A stretch of DNA of 64,000 bases, from the NCBI GenBank assembly GCA_029449245.1, contig JANATF010000001.1, positions 2,232,001-2,296,000 of the forward strand, read 5' to 3'. Of the stretch, positions 45,267 to 57,431 are shown piece by piece. The notes below the pieces were generated by a model, which was given only the letters and a program-made list of their open reading frames with translations, searched no databases and was not told the origin of the DNA. Position 1 is the first letter of the stretch. Each line of letters opens with the position of its first letter. The stretch is from Mortierella alpina (taxonomy: Eukaryota > Mortierellomycota > Mortierellomycetes > Mortierellales > Mortierellaceae). The position numbers and the translations under genes were made by a program.

Positions 45267-47447
45267 ATGGTTCAATCAGCACCTGTCATCCTAGCTACAC
45301 CCAACAGCAATGTCCTCACCACTAGCAATGGTGAGTGCCACTTCTATTACGGTTGTCACGAACAAACACATGTGCAGTTACACAGACAATAGGAACATCT
45401 AAGCAGTGACCATGCTCTTTGCCCACATATTGAGTACGCTCCCTTTGTAACCCCTCTAAAACATGCGTTTTTTCATGACTTGCACGACACCCATAGGCGA
45501 CCCGGTTGATGACAACCAGAACTCGATGACAGCGGGAGAGTTTGGCCCTATTCTGCTACAAGACTTTCATTTGATCGACAAGATCAGCCACTTTGACCGC
45601 GAGCGTATTCCGGAGCGCGTGGTTCATGCCAAGGGTGGCGGAGCCCATGGCCACTTTGGTGAGTTGTTCTTTCTATTCGCGCTTCTGCCTCCGCTGCATT
45701 TTAGCAATGACGAGTGGTCAATGCTTAGTTTTGTAATAATGCAGACGCAGCGATGCAGTCGTATCGGCGGCATGAAACCAGATGCATGTGTAATTTGGAA
45801 CTTACAGTTGCAATCTTCATTATTGTTTCTCCTTCATCCTTCTGTCTCTTATGCTTATAATTCACCTCGTTCATGCGTTTGCAAATTGTGCGCCATTGCT
45901 CTTACACGTAATGGGGCTATACCGCGTGGTGACGCGCACTGGGAAAATCACTTGGCTGCCATTGGCTGAACAACCCTGTTGGGTCCTACAATGACCTCTT
46001 CGGACGAACATATCCCGATTCGGACTAACTCTGTACAGAGGTGACTGCGGACTTGACCAGGCTTACTTGCGCAAAGTTTTTGCAGAAGCCCGGCACCAAG
46101 ACTCCAATCTTTGCGCGATTCTCGACTGTCGGAGGCGAGAAAGGTAGCAGCGATTCTGCGCGCGACCCACGAGGATTTGCGCTCAAGTTTTATACCGAGG
46201 AGGGCAACTGGGATATGGTCGGTAATAACACTCCCGTCTTTTTCATGTAAGTTCTATCATGCAGGTCATTTTTCTTTTTGGGTGCATGCGTCTTTTTTAG
46301 CTTGCATTGCAGCAGCCTTATCCAAACGCTTACCCCCGTTTTTTCTTTCCCTTTGTTCATTTTCCTATTGTCCAACAGCCGTGACCCGCTCAAATTTCCC
46401 GACTTCATTCACACCCAAAAGCGTAACCCACAGACGAACCTTAAGGATGCGGATGCCTTCTGGGACTTTCTCTCCCTCTCGCCAGAATCGTTGCATCAGG
46501 TGGCTATTTTGTTCTCAAACCGCGGCACGCCGTATTCGTTCCGCCACATGGATGGTTTCTCGTCCCACGCGTTGAAACTCGTCAATGCCGAGGGTGTCAC
46601 CCACCTGGTCAAGTGGCACTTCAAGACCGATCAAGGAGTGAAAAACCACTCTGACGAAGAAGCTCTCCATCTCAATGGTACCAACCCCGACAGTAATGTC
46701 GAGGACTTGTTTAATTCCATCGAGAAGGGGGATTTCCCCAGCTGGACCGTGTACCTCCAGGTCATGAAGGAGGAGGATGCAGCCAAGTACAGATGGAATG
46801 TCTTTGATGTCACCAAGGTCTGGCCCCACAAGGACTACCCGCTCCAAAAGATCGGAAAGATGGTCCTTGACCGCAACCCAGCCAACTTTTTCGCCGAGGT
46901 TGAGCAGGTGGCATTTTCGCCTTCGCACATGGTTCCAGGCATCGATGTCACGAACGACAAGATGCTGCAGGGACGTCTATTCTCGTACCCAGACACGCAT
47001 CGCCACCGTCTCGGCGCCAACTATCTGCAGCTCCCTATCAACCAGCCGTACCGCGTCAAAGTCTGCCACCACCAGCGCGATGGTCCTGCGACATTCTCGC
47101 AGAACTTTAATGGCGATCCCAATTATGAGCCGCAGTCTCAAGATCCCAAGGGTCCTCAGCAGCAACTGCACGATGTTACTGTCAAGTCGTCTCAGGTTCA
47201 GGTGCATGGCAAGACGGGTCGTTACGGCTACAATGTCACAGATGATGACTTTAAGCAGCCTGGAGATCTCTTCCGGCTGTTGAAAGGCAAAGAGCAAGAC
47301 GATCTGATCAAGAACACTGTGGGGCACATGAAGAATGTGAAGGATGTCAAGATCATCAAGCGACAGATTGCGCTCTTCAATAGAGCGGACCCAGAGTGGG
47401 GTCGTCGCGTTGAACAGGGCCTGAAGGCTGAGGGCAAGGCTCTGTAG
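45267..47447 (+). CDS. Monofunctional heme catalase
   Basis: Four exons: 45267-45330, 45497-45658, 46039-46246 and 46379-47447; GT-AG, phases match; 500 residues, a small-subunit (clade 3-like) catalase. Active-site His lies in [14 protein letters not shown] (residue ~65), distal Asn in [11 protein letters not shown] (~138), and the heme-ligand Tyr in [14 protein letters not shown] (~347). [19 protein letters not shown] matches the NADPH/heme channel region. The enzyme disproportionates hydrogen peroxide. The C-terminus ends GKAL, which is not a standard peroxisomal PTS1 tripeptide, and no signal peptide is present, so the location (cytosol versus peroxisome through another route) is open. 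It sits near beta-oxidation and redox genes, but the spacing gives no evidence of co-regulation. Confidence 0.95.
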
Positions 47448-48335
47448 GGAAGGGTGTTTTTATGATTGATTGTTGTCAGCTCCTGGGAAGTTGGGACCTC
47501 GGGAAGGGCATTGTTACTTTCCCTCCCCTGTATATAGCCGATTAAAAAAGCGTGAGTTTCCATCTATGCAGCCGCGAAGCTCGGGGGGTTTTTTACACAC
47601 GCTACCACCATGCAGCAAGAAGGGGTGCTGGCATGGGCATGGGTATGGCCATGGGCAATGATGACAGGAAAAGGGCATCGGTGTTTAGTCAGGGGCATCA
47701 TCCTTTTGGTCGACATTGCTTCACCTATTGACGCACGCTATGATGTTTTCCCGTAAGGGATGTCGCTCGGGTAGAAATAAACTGTTGAGCCAAGATGGAT
47801 ATATCTCCACAGTAGCCTCGATGTATTATGCGCTCGAAAGTATGAATGATGTGCTATCTCTGCTCGCGTCGTAAGTAGAAAAGGACTAGGACAAGGATAA
47901 GGACAAGGAGGGGGAGGGTGGCACAGCTGTTTTCTCCGGAATGGACACCAGCCCCGGGTTTGTTACAGAGCAGGGAGGGCCTTGGAGGATGGGAGGTTCT
48001 AATCGAAACGAGTGTGCTGAGAGGAGACCCGAGAGGGGGTAGAGTCATTGACGGACAGGAGTGGGAGAAGGCGAAGAGAGAGCGAGAGAAAAGGAGCCAT
48101 AGAGACAGGCTTGCACGCGCGTGTGTCTTTGTCCCAGAGAGCGTGTGCAGCGAGCCTGTGCGATTGACTTGTGTGCCAATGCTGAGTCGGCCTTGTGTCG
48201 CGCTCACACCTCACACCTCCTTGGCACTCACACCGTTTTTTCACACTTCTTCCTCACAATGCACATTCGTCTTTGAAGTCCAGCCAATCTCCTGCACTCC
48301 CCGTCTTTTGCTGGTCGAGCTCGCCTCACTCGCTC
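47448..48335. other. Intergenic region
   Basis: Holds the catalase 3' UTR. Short tandem-like stretches occur near 47630 (catgggcatgggtatggcc) and 47888 (aggacaagga). No gene is supported. Confidence 0.5.
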
Positions 48336-48418
48336 GCTCATTCACCCACTCCCTCACACTTTCATTCATAGCGAGCTCGACCGCTCATTCACCCACTCCC
48401 TCACACTTTCATTCATAG
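48336..48418. repeat. 36-bp direct repeat upstream of the TBC gene
   Basis: A 36-base unit starting gctcattcacccactccc and ending cattcatag occurs identically at 48336-48371 and 48383-48418. The short spacer contains gcgagctcgac, an inverted copy of gtcgagctcgc found just upstream at about 48314. It lies about 100 bases before the TBC gene start. Confidence 0.9.
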
Positions 48419-48510
48419 TCGACCACCAATCCTCACGCGCCCCCTTTTCCTTCGTTCTTTTTTTTTCTTCTCTTCGCTTCTTGCATCAGGCTGAATAAAA
48501 AAAACGACCA

Positions 48511-51500
48511 ATGTTCGCTGCATTCAGCAACCAGAAGGATACAACAACTCGCTTCAACGTTCAAACCAATGGTAATTTGCATCGAAGAGTGACATGTGAA
48601 GGAAGAGTGCTCTCCGTAGGAGCGCGAGGCGGCTGTTGTGCACGAACCTGTCGGCGTTTCTTTGCTTCGTTCTTCTTCGAGTGCTCTCAACAGAGACTCC
48701 TTTTTTTGTGTCCTTCCTCACTGTTTGCAAGATATGTTGAAAAGGCATTGAGAGCACACCAGCAACAGCAGCCGTATGTGCAGAGTAGTGCAAAAGACGT
48801 GTTATTCGTCCTAACGTGCCAAGTTACGCTGTTGACCCTTTCGTCCCTCTCACACTCTCCCTCACACTCACGCTTCTCTTATTCTCTCTCTGTGTCTATC
48901 TGTCTCTATCGACTGCTGCCTGGCGACCTGCTCATCTGCCCATCGTCACGCTCTCTGCTGCTGTTCTCCGTTCAAATCGGACTGAATGGCTGTTCCCTTC
49001 TCGACCGCGCCGCGTCATGCACACCCCATCCTACAATGCACACCATTAACACATACACCACGTCCACAGACGGAAAAGTCCTCAGAGGAATCGCCCAAGG
49101 AGAGGCAATACGCAATGTCCATGGTCAGACCGCCCAGGACCTGATGTTCTTTGCTGGTGAGTTGACCGAGCCGACTGGTTTTGTTTATTCCAGTTCGATA
49201 TTCTCTGTTCCTGTTGACGACAGGCGTCCCTGTCCATGATAGTTAATTGAGAAGGCTAGGCTATCATCCCTAACCATCTTTTTCTCTTTCTCTGTCGCTC
49301 TCACTCTCGCTCACTCTCCATCTTGTTATCTCTCTTCATCTCTTCATCTCCCATCCCGTTTCCGCTCTCGTTGTGCTGTGCTCTTTTGCTGCTACTAGGA
49401 GAGCAGGTCGTGCTGCTGGAGCGCCTGGAGAGTGGCCTTTGCATGGTAAGGTTGAGAGCACTGTCACACCGCACAGTCTTCTTTTTCTTCATTATGCACT
49501 GCTCACTTGCCTTTGTCCCTCGAACCATCTGCGAACGAGAAAGAGAGAGAGAGAGAGACCTTTGCCTTCGGCTCTTATCGTTGTAAAGGTGTTTAATTGA
49601 CCAATTTATTCTGCCTTCTTTGTGCTGCAACTCACAGGGTTTATGTGAGGGCGTGGTCGGGCGCTTCAGAGAGCAGGACGTTGACTTTGGTACATCGCCC
49701 TCCAAGAATAGCCCGCAGATAGCTATCCCAGCACCAACAGCATCGGCAACAGCATCGGCAACAGCAACGGCAACAGCGTCGCCATCGTCGCCGCTGCCGC
49801 CTTCGCTTTCATCATTTCCATCGCCCACAACCTCCCTCTCGACTGCTGCAGAGGAACCTTCGAGCACAATTGCCGCCCTTCAACGTCCGCCCTCCTCATA
49901 TTCTGCATCAACTCCCCCCTCGCCTCCACCTGCACCCGCACTGCGGCCAGTCCTGATGGATATGAATGGTGCATGCACGTCCCGCAGCGTGGCTGACGAA
50001 CAAGCTATTTTCGGAGCAGGCACTCGGAAGTGGAGCGAGGCGACATCGTCTCAGGAGGACCTGGTGGTATTTTCAGCACTCGCTGAACAGGCCACTCTGA
50101 TCTCATCATCTTTGGTCCTGGACCCCTTGAAAGCAGGAGACCAGGCGGCACCAGAACTCAAGGAGAGACACAAGCCAAGGAAACTGCTGAGTGCGGAGAA
50201 CCTCCGACTGGGTTCCACGGCTACCACCGCCTCCCCTTTCAATGCACCAAGGCGATTGATTTTATCATCTCCTCCAACACCCTCGTCGTCAGAACACTTT
50301 TCGTTACCCTCGCCCATTGCACACCCAGGCAATGATACCATGCCGGCGACTACCAACTCTCCGACAACTAATACCACCCCCGTTAATTATACCAGCACAG
50401 CACAACCAGCTGCTAATCCTGGGCTGTCATACTCTAAGGGCGCGGACAAACGCAACCTTTCGCACGGCTTCTTATCACCCCCAACACAATCCACAGCCTC
50501 ATCCAATGCCGATCTGACCAATGCCTCCTCAGCGAGTATCACCACCAACCTGCTGGGCATAAAGTCCCAGGTCTTTAACCAACTGGACCACCAACAACCC
50601 CGTCCTGCATCCTCACCCGTGAATGCGATCTATCAGCTCTCGACGCCCTCATCGTCGAATAACTCCTTGACCTCCTCCAAACCAGTATCGCCAGTCAATT
50701 CTCTCACCTCCGTCACACTATCAGTCACACAGACTATCTCGAGCACGAGGAAAGGAAGCACAGGAGTACAGAATGGCGTAGGGGCTCAAAAACCGAACAG
50801 TCGACCCACAACGCCGACAAAGGAAGAGAGGCTATTACAGCAGAAGCAGCAACAAGAACGAGCGACACAGACAAAGAAAAAGGGTTCGAAAAAGCCCCCA
50901 ACCCGACTAAGAACGAGCAGCAAGGACCCAGCATCGTCCTCGTCGTCATCATTGGCTTCACCTTCGCTTATGGACATGCAGCACGACATTGGGCGGGACT
51001 ACGCACTGTCGGGACGACAGCCATTGCACAATCGTCATGAGCCCCAGCAGCAAGATCATTACTTTGCTACGGTGTTTGGTGATCTTCGGTCCAAAACCCA
51101 TAACGCGCTACGAAAAGCGGGCTTCTCGATCGCACCAGATGCTGGATTGTTTTCGGACCGGGAATCAACAAAACCAATGGATCTCAAGGTAGTACGCATG
51201 CTGCCAACATCGAGTGCCAATGCCGCTGCTGCCGCTGCCGCTACGGCGTCTACCAGTGCCGCTGCCGCCACGTCAGGTCAACAACAGCAACGCAGCGGTA
51301 GTCAATCAACAGGCGACAAGGAGAAGGAGCGTAGCAAGAGTACAGGGTTTTTTGGACGGCCAAGAAGCCGATCTGTCAAAGAGAATCGGCCCCTAGCACT
51401 GGATGCTCGGCCACCGCCATTACCGCCGATGACTCCATCCTCGACCGAGCATGGCTCTGTTGTAGGGACGTTGTCGTCGTCATCATCGTCTGCCACTGCC

Positions 51501-54176
51501 GTTGCCAACAGTCAACTCCCACCCTTGTCCACGCCCTCCTCCTCTTCATCATCATCAGTGTTCTCGGTCCGATTCGACAGATTACGACAATGGAGTATCT
51601 CGGATCGAGGCCACCATCGATCGAACTCTGGACCTGCTCGACACACAGACGTGGGTGCCCCTCAGAAACTGACGGGATTAGAAGAGAGTCGAGTGATGGA
51701 CCAGTACGTCCATGGAAGTGGCGACAGCCACATGCAGGCCCTCCCCTTACCACCACTGCCACCAATGCCTCCTCAGGTCGTCATTGACGGTGGAGGAAGT
51801 GGTCCAGGAAACACTAGTACTAGTAGCGGTGGCGGTATTCTTGCCGAGTTGCGGAGGAAAAAGAAGGGGCATCAGCGTCGGATGAGTGAAGCCACGACTT
51901 TGACGGTGGCGAGCACGCGCTCCGCGGGCGGGTACTCTCAGCGATTTCAGATTCAGCAACAACAACACCAAGCTTCTGGACTGGGAAGCCCCGTTCCGCT
52001 TCCGCAGCCCGAGAAGCAGAGCCGAGCCATGGGCAACTGGTTCGGAAAATCAAAGAGGAGATCGTATCACTCGATCGAAGAGGTAGATCCCAGGAAGCCA
52101 CATGTGTTTGGAAACGGTATTGAGGGTGGAGTGGATTCTCGGCCGACAAGCATGCTCTTTTTCGACTGTGATGAGGACGACGAGGATTTGTTTGATGATT
52201 CAGAGGCAGAAGAAGAAGAGCGAGAGACTGGACGACACAGTCGCAGAGCCACTGGAGATGGAGCGGCTTGGTCGACGGTTGCAGAGGTTGGCGAGAAAAA
52301 GCCCCAGGTGGTGGTAAATCACTATGGCTTTATCTGTGACAAGCAAGAGGAGACTGTAAAGCCGCAGGAGCAGAACGGTTCTGGATCGGGCTCAATAGTT
52401 GGAGAGATGGCTGCCAAGCTGGACTCGGCGTTCCTGGCAGAGCATGAGCGCAAGCGGCTAATGAAGAAGCAGCATGAATTCACGCGGGTGAGTGAGATCA
52501 AGTGGATGCATGCCGTCACACAGCTCCAGCCCGAGCAGGTCAAAAAATCCAACAAGGTAATTATTGAGAAACGCACAGCTCGTCTTTTTTTTTTCCTCCT
52601 GCAAAAATATGCATGCAAAAGATATACCCTCTCGCGCCTCATAGCACTCATCAGAAGTCGTCTTTCTTTTTGGTCCGTAAAATAGTACAAGAAATTGGCC
52701 CGACGAGGTGTCCCTACCTCAGTGCGCGGACGCGTATGGCAGTTCCTTGCCAATACTCACCAGTACAGAGAACCAGGACTTTTCCAAGAGCTTCTCACCC
52801 GTGGTCACATCCCGATCCATGACGTCATTGCCAGGGATGTACATCGATGCTACCCCGACCATGTGCACTTTCGGGATGGCATGGGAGGCACAGGACAGGA
52901 GGATCTGCACTCGATCCTCAAAGCCTATGCGCACTACAAGCCAAGCGTCGGGTATTGCCAGGGCATGGGTCGACTCGTAGGCATGATGTTGATGCAGATG
53001 CCTGTTGAGGAAGCGTTCTGGCTTCTGGTCGCGACTATCGAGAGTTATTTGAATGAGTACTTCACGCCAACATTGCGGCAACTCCGGATTGATGCTCAGG
53101 TCTTTGAGCGATTGCTCAAGGCAGAGGATCCTCGACTGGCAGCGCATCTGGAACGGAACGACGTCTTGCCGATCATGTACATGACCCAGTGGTTCTTGAC
53201 GCTGTTCACCATGTCCCTGCCATGGGCTTCGGTTCTGCGCGTGTGGGATGTGTTCTATTTTGATGGCGTCAAGACACTTTTCCGAGTCGGGCTAGCGGTC
53301 CTGCAGATTTGTAGAAGTCATCTACTGGAGCATTGTCCGTCGAGTTCAGAGTGCATGGATTACTTGCTGCATGTGCCGTTGGATATCTTGGGACCCGAGG
53401 TGCTGCTCGAGAGGACGGCATTCAGGATCCGGCTGAAGAGAGACAATATCGAAAAGATCAGTGCTCTCACTGCCGGAGAGATGGATGCGAAAGAAGGTGG
53501 AACTGAAACTTCCAAGGCCAGTGACACCTCTGCTGTATCAAAGGGGCCTGTCTCTCCTCCGCTCTCTGCCCAGAAAATCGAATCTATGCCATCGAGTCCA
53601 GTGGCCAAGTCACCAATGTCTAGTCCAAAATCATTGCCGGATCCACCTCCCGATTCGGAGCTTGTCCACACTACTGCAGAATCAGCCATCGCAGCGGCTT
53701 TGTCAATTGTGACGACGCCTGAAGCTATCGGAGTAGCACACGACAACGTTGACGTGACTCAGCAGGACAAGGCAGAGTCGGCAGAGTTCGAGAACGACGG
53801 CATCGGTGGTGGTGATCAGTGCGCCCAACAAAGTCCCTCCGATCCTGCCAGTCCTACCAGCCCCATTGGTTCAAGCAGTCCTGCTAGTCCTTCAAGTCCT
53901 ACGAGTCCCAGCAGCCTTATTAGTTTCTCGCAAGACAAGGCACTTCCAGCTCTTCCCCCGAAGCCGCGATCACAGCCAGCAGTGTCGCGATCACTGACAC
54001 TATCGATGTCGTCGCCTTCGTTGGCGGAGGTGGCTTCTTTAGCGTGTGTTGCTGTTCCAGCGCCGCTTTCCCCGTTGCCCCCATTGCCACCAAGTGTTGC
54101 CGCGCCAGTAGGCGCCGGCGGGACTTCGGGGTTTTTGTTCAAGATGCGGAAGAGGGCTGGAACGATGCGTGGATAG
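48511..54176 (+). CDS. RabGAP with N-terminal SH3-like domain and C-terminal TBC domain
   Basis: Preferred model, five exons: 48511-48571, 49070-49156, 49399-49445, 49638-52556 and 52686-54176; 1534 residues. The start is uncertain. An alternative ATG at 49036 reads straight into exon 2 and would replace the first 20 residues. ATG 48511 is preferred because FNVQTN then DGKVLRG reads naturally across a GT-AG intron. Residues ~20-75 resemble an SH3 domain (DLMFFAGEQVVLLERLESG and GVVGRF). A ~950-residue Ser/Thr/Pro-rich disordered middle follows. From ~1040 a TBC domain begins: RRGVPTSVRGRVWQFL; the arginine finger in VIARDVHRCYP; the glutamine finger in GYCQGM; and RVWDVFYFDG. TBC proteins switch off Rab GTPases in membrane traffic. 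Both catalytic fingers are present. A Ser/Pro tail follows. Confidence 0.88.
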
Positions 54177-55265
54177 AGATGACTTGGTCGTGTTTTCATA
54201 TATTTACTCCCTCCTCTCAAACTATCGACAACCTAACATATAAAGCAATGTACGGAGCGCTTTTGAATAGCATGGCTCGGTGTAGTACTTGATGCCATTC
54301 TCTTATGGGCTGTCTTGTGGACGAAAAGAAGGAATGCATGCTTGGACTTGAAGGGTGTATAGCAAAGCAAGGCCACTTATTGATATGGTCAAGTACTCAC
54401 TGGTTTGTTGATCTTTTTATTAGCGCGAAATCTGACCTCGCGAGTTTGGTTCGCGCTGTTTTAAAGTTTCAGGTACGAACTTCCGCGTCCCTGAGGCTGG
54501 TTCGTGGCACAATTGAACCTGTTCATCTCATCACACATCGACGGCTCATCCTGGGGGTCGTGGATGCGCGTCACCGTATGGTTCTCTCCATACAAGGTTC
54601 CTCATCTACCTCTCTCTACTCGCCAGGCCGTCTTATTTCTCATCACATTTCATTCTCATCGCACCGACAGCAGCAGCATAGTCATTTCACCACATTGATC
54701 TCGTTTGCGATATCACAACACTCAAAGTCGACGACCATGGTAAGGAAGACTCTGAGAAAATGAATTGATGCCTGATTGTGATGCTGTGTCGACACTTCTT
54801 GAAGCGATGCAAATGTGTGGCTAACAGGTGTTTATACATGACCACTCAAATCAGGAGACTCTTGAGTGCTCGAATCGGCTGTATCGCAACGGGTTCCTCC
54901 GCTTCTCTTGCTGCGCGGGAAGTGGTATTTCAGCTGGCCGCGCTCTCGTACAAAGCCTTTCTCTATGTAAGTCCAAGTCGGGTACCGCAGTTCGGTCTAT
55001 ATATTAATGGAAAAATAACCCGCCCACGGACCACTGACACTCATTACTCCTGTTTCTAATTCACCCTGTTCTCAACCGTTATCAGCGTAACCCACTGAAT
55101 GCCATCCGGGGCCTCACCTCGATCCTGATAACTAAGATGGAGCTTCTGTAGGCTCCCTTTTCTTCGTCATACCCCTGTACCAATCATGTCCACGTCACTC
55201 CCGACTGATGGCGTTAACACATATCGTATCGGAGTGGGCAAGCATGGATATCATCGGAAGATTAT
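54177..55265. other. Intergenic region with a possible split short gene
   Basis: At 54738 an ATG is directly followed by GTAAGG, in a promoter-like CT-rich context. Further candidate exons end in GTAAGT at 54967, and another piece at about 55085-55140 reads [21 protein letters not shown] cannot join them with confidence or name a family. Confidence 0.2.
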
Positions 55266-55269
55266 CTTC

Positions 55270-55395
55270 CGAGGTGCAAAGTTCTTCACCAAGGTGGACC
55301 TCATCTCGGGCTACCAGCAGCAACGGATCTATGAGCCACACACACACAAAACCGCTATTCGCTGCAGATATAGTCATTTTGAGTGCCTCATCTAA
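55270..55395 (+). mobile_element. Ty3/gypsy-type reverse transcriptase scrap
   Basis: The frame reads [20 protein letters not shown], then [19 protein letters not shown], then a stop. This matches the GA-K-x-F-[ST]-K-x-DL-x-SGY-x-Q-x-R and HKTAF-x-x-x-x-G-x-[FY]-E blocks of LTR-retrotransposon reverse transcriptases. The catalytic YxDD block, integrase and LTRs are not seen, so only about 40 residues survive. Confidence 0.75.
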
Positions 55396-55531
55396 TTCCA
55401 CTATACGTTTCATTTTTTCAAGGTCATAAGAACCTTCTACACACACGCAATCGCAATCAGTGCGAATGCCCCAGAACTTTCAATGCTAGACACCGTCGCG
55501 AACCACTGTAGAACCAATCGCACTCACAACA

Positions 55532-55767
55532 GTGATCTTTTTCTCACTTTACTACGCTGATAATATTTTTCATTTTTTTTGGTGAAGCTCTTCTTTCATT
55601 TCCAATATTAGCGATCTTTTTCTCACTTTACTACGCTGATCATATTTTTCATTTTTTTTGGTGAAGCTCTTCTTTCATTTCCAATATTAGCGATCTTTTT
55701 CTCACTTTACTACGCTGATCATATATTTCATTTTTTTAAGTGAAGCTCTTCTTCCATTTCCAATTTT
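55532..55767. repeat. 79-bp tandem repeat, three copies
   Basis: Copies start at 55532, 55611 and 55690 with the unit g(t/c)gatctttttctcac...ctttcatttccaatatta. Copies 1 and 2 differ at very few positions; copy 3 is slightly more diverged (about five changes). It is AT-rich and lies just downstream of the reverse transcriptase scrap. Confidence 0.95.
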
Positions 55768-57431
55768 CGCACACTTCTTGTACATGTAATAAAAAACCTG
55801 CCCGTTTTCTTACAAAATGAATTGACTCACTGATGTCTCTCTGGGTACCTCGAACAGGAGCGGAGGAAATGCGCATTCATATCTATCTTTTTCTTCTGCT
55901 TCAGTTCGACTGCATCACCATCTTTCTGCGACCACGCCCTTTCATTTCACTCGTATGCACATAGCCTCGTTTTGTAAAATGAGTCGGCCCTCTGATCACC
56001 GCTGAACCATAGAAGGACTACAACAGGCAACAAACACCGCATAAACAATCACCTCAAGGTCATGATAGCGAGGGCATCGCTGCCTAGTCAGGCTCACAAC
56101 ACCAGGTAGCGGTTCAGACCATGATCCATGCAACCACTGGAGAGGATAACTGTCTTCTCAATCGTCGACGGGAGGTCGAGGCTGAGCAAATGACCACAGT
56201 ATAGAGGAACGGACGACGACGGCAAGGACGTCTACACGATGATACTTAATATCGATATCAACCCTATAAACTCACGGATATTGAATGAACCAAAGTTGAG
56301 ATCTTGGCGAGTGTGCTTGATCTTTACAACGCTATGCGGGATTTCGACACTGTGCTTCGCCACTGGATGCAGATGCGACCACAACCTCTTGATCTCCATA
56401 TCGAGATGACCAACAGTCATGTCGTCGCATTTACAGGACACTGATGAAGCAGCAGGATCGCTAGTCGCCAAAATAACACGGCCATCATTTGGCACTGCGA
56501 CATTAATCGTTGCTTCCAGGAGAAGGTCGTACCAGTTTTTTGGAACAGCGAGAAAAACTGACTTCTCGAGACTTTTCCCTAAGAGCTTTCCTGATGAGCC
56601 CGAGTTGAAGCTCAAGTTTCAGGGCAAGGACGACTCGGCGGCGCTTGAGATTGCTAGAGTGATCAACAGGGTTTGCGGGGTTTCAAAACTTCTACAAACA
56701 GCACCTTGGCTGCCTGTTCGATTCTAGCCAGTCAGTACATGATGAAGGTCTTTCGAAAGGCCGGTATTGAGGTACGACTGCTAGAAGATTCACTCATAGT
56801 AATGGGCAAGGACCTGAAGACGCAGATAAAGTCCATGCCAGAAGCTGATGGACCAGTCTTTGATCACTACACGCCCAAGATAGAACTTTAGTCTGCAGTA
56901 GAAACATGTAGATTGGTCCTTTCTCGCTTCTCGACCTCGTTTGAATCGTTTCAGCGGTGTTCGTTTTCCACCCCCTGGACGCTTCTTCCATCTCCGATGG
57001 TCCCTACAATCCTTATTGATAGGGTTACCGTGAGGCTCAAGGAACTACGTTGCTCAAGCAAGAGTCGCTCTGAACCTGTCCTGAAAGCGGATGGTGCGTT
57101 GTTGCTGTGCACCTGAGAAGCAAAACATCGTCGACAAGGTCGCACAAGACTCGAAATGATCAAAGGCGAAGCAATATTTCTTTTTCTCAATCCTGCGATG
57201 ATTTTATCTCGTTACTCCATTTCTTTTCAGTTTGTTCCCACACCATTTGTCTTTATTCTCCCCTTTTCTTTCGCACAGCACTGTAGTACTTTTCTTCTTT
57301 CCTACACCAAACACATTCAGCTCCGCTCCTTGACCTCACCCATCTCCATGAGCATCCCTTGAAGTGCAGATACTGAAAAGAAAAAAAACCAGAAAAGCAA
57401 ACGACTGGTTCATCATTTAGCCTCAATCACC
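55768..57431. other. Accessory intergenic region with unassigned coding-like sequence
   Basis: At about 56590-56890 the plus strand reads ELKLKFQGKDDSAALEIARV, then, shifted, TLAACSILASQYMMKVFRKA and EVRLLEDSLIVMGKDLKTQI to a stop at 56891. This could be the 3' part of a broken gene. On the opposite strand 56615-56232 also has a 127-residue frame. Neither is recognised and neither gives an intact model. Confidence 0.3.
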
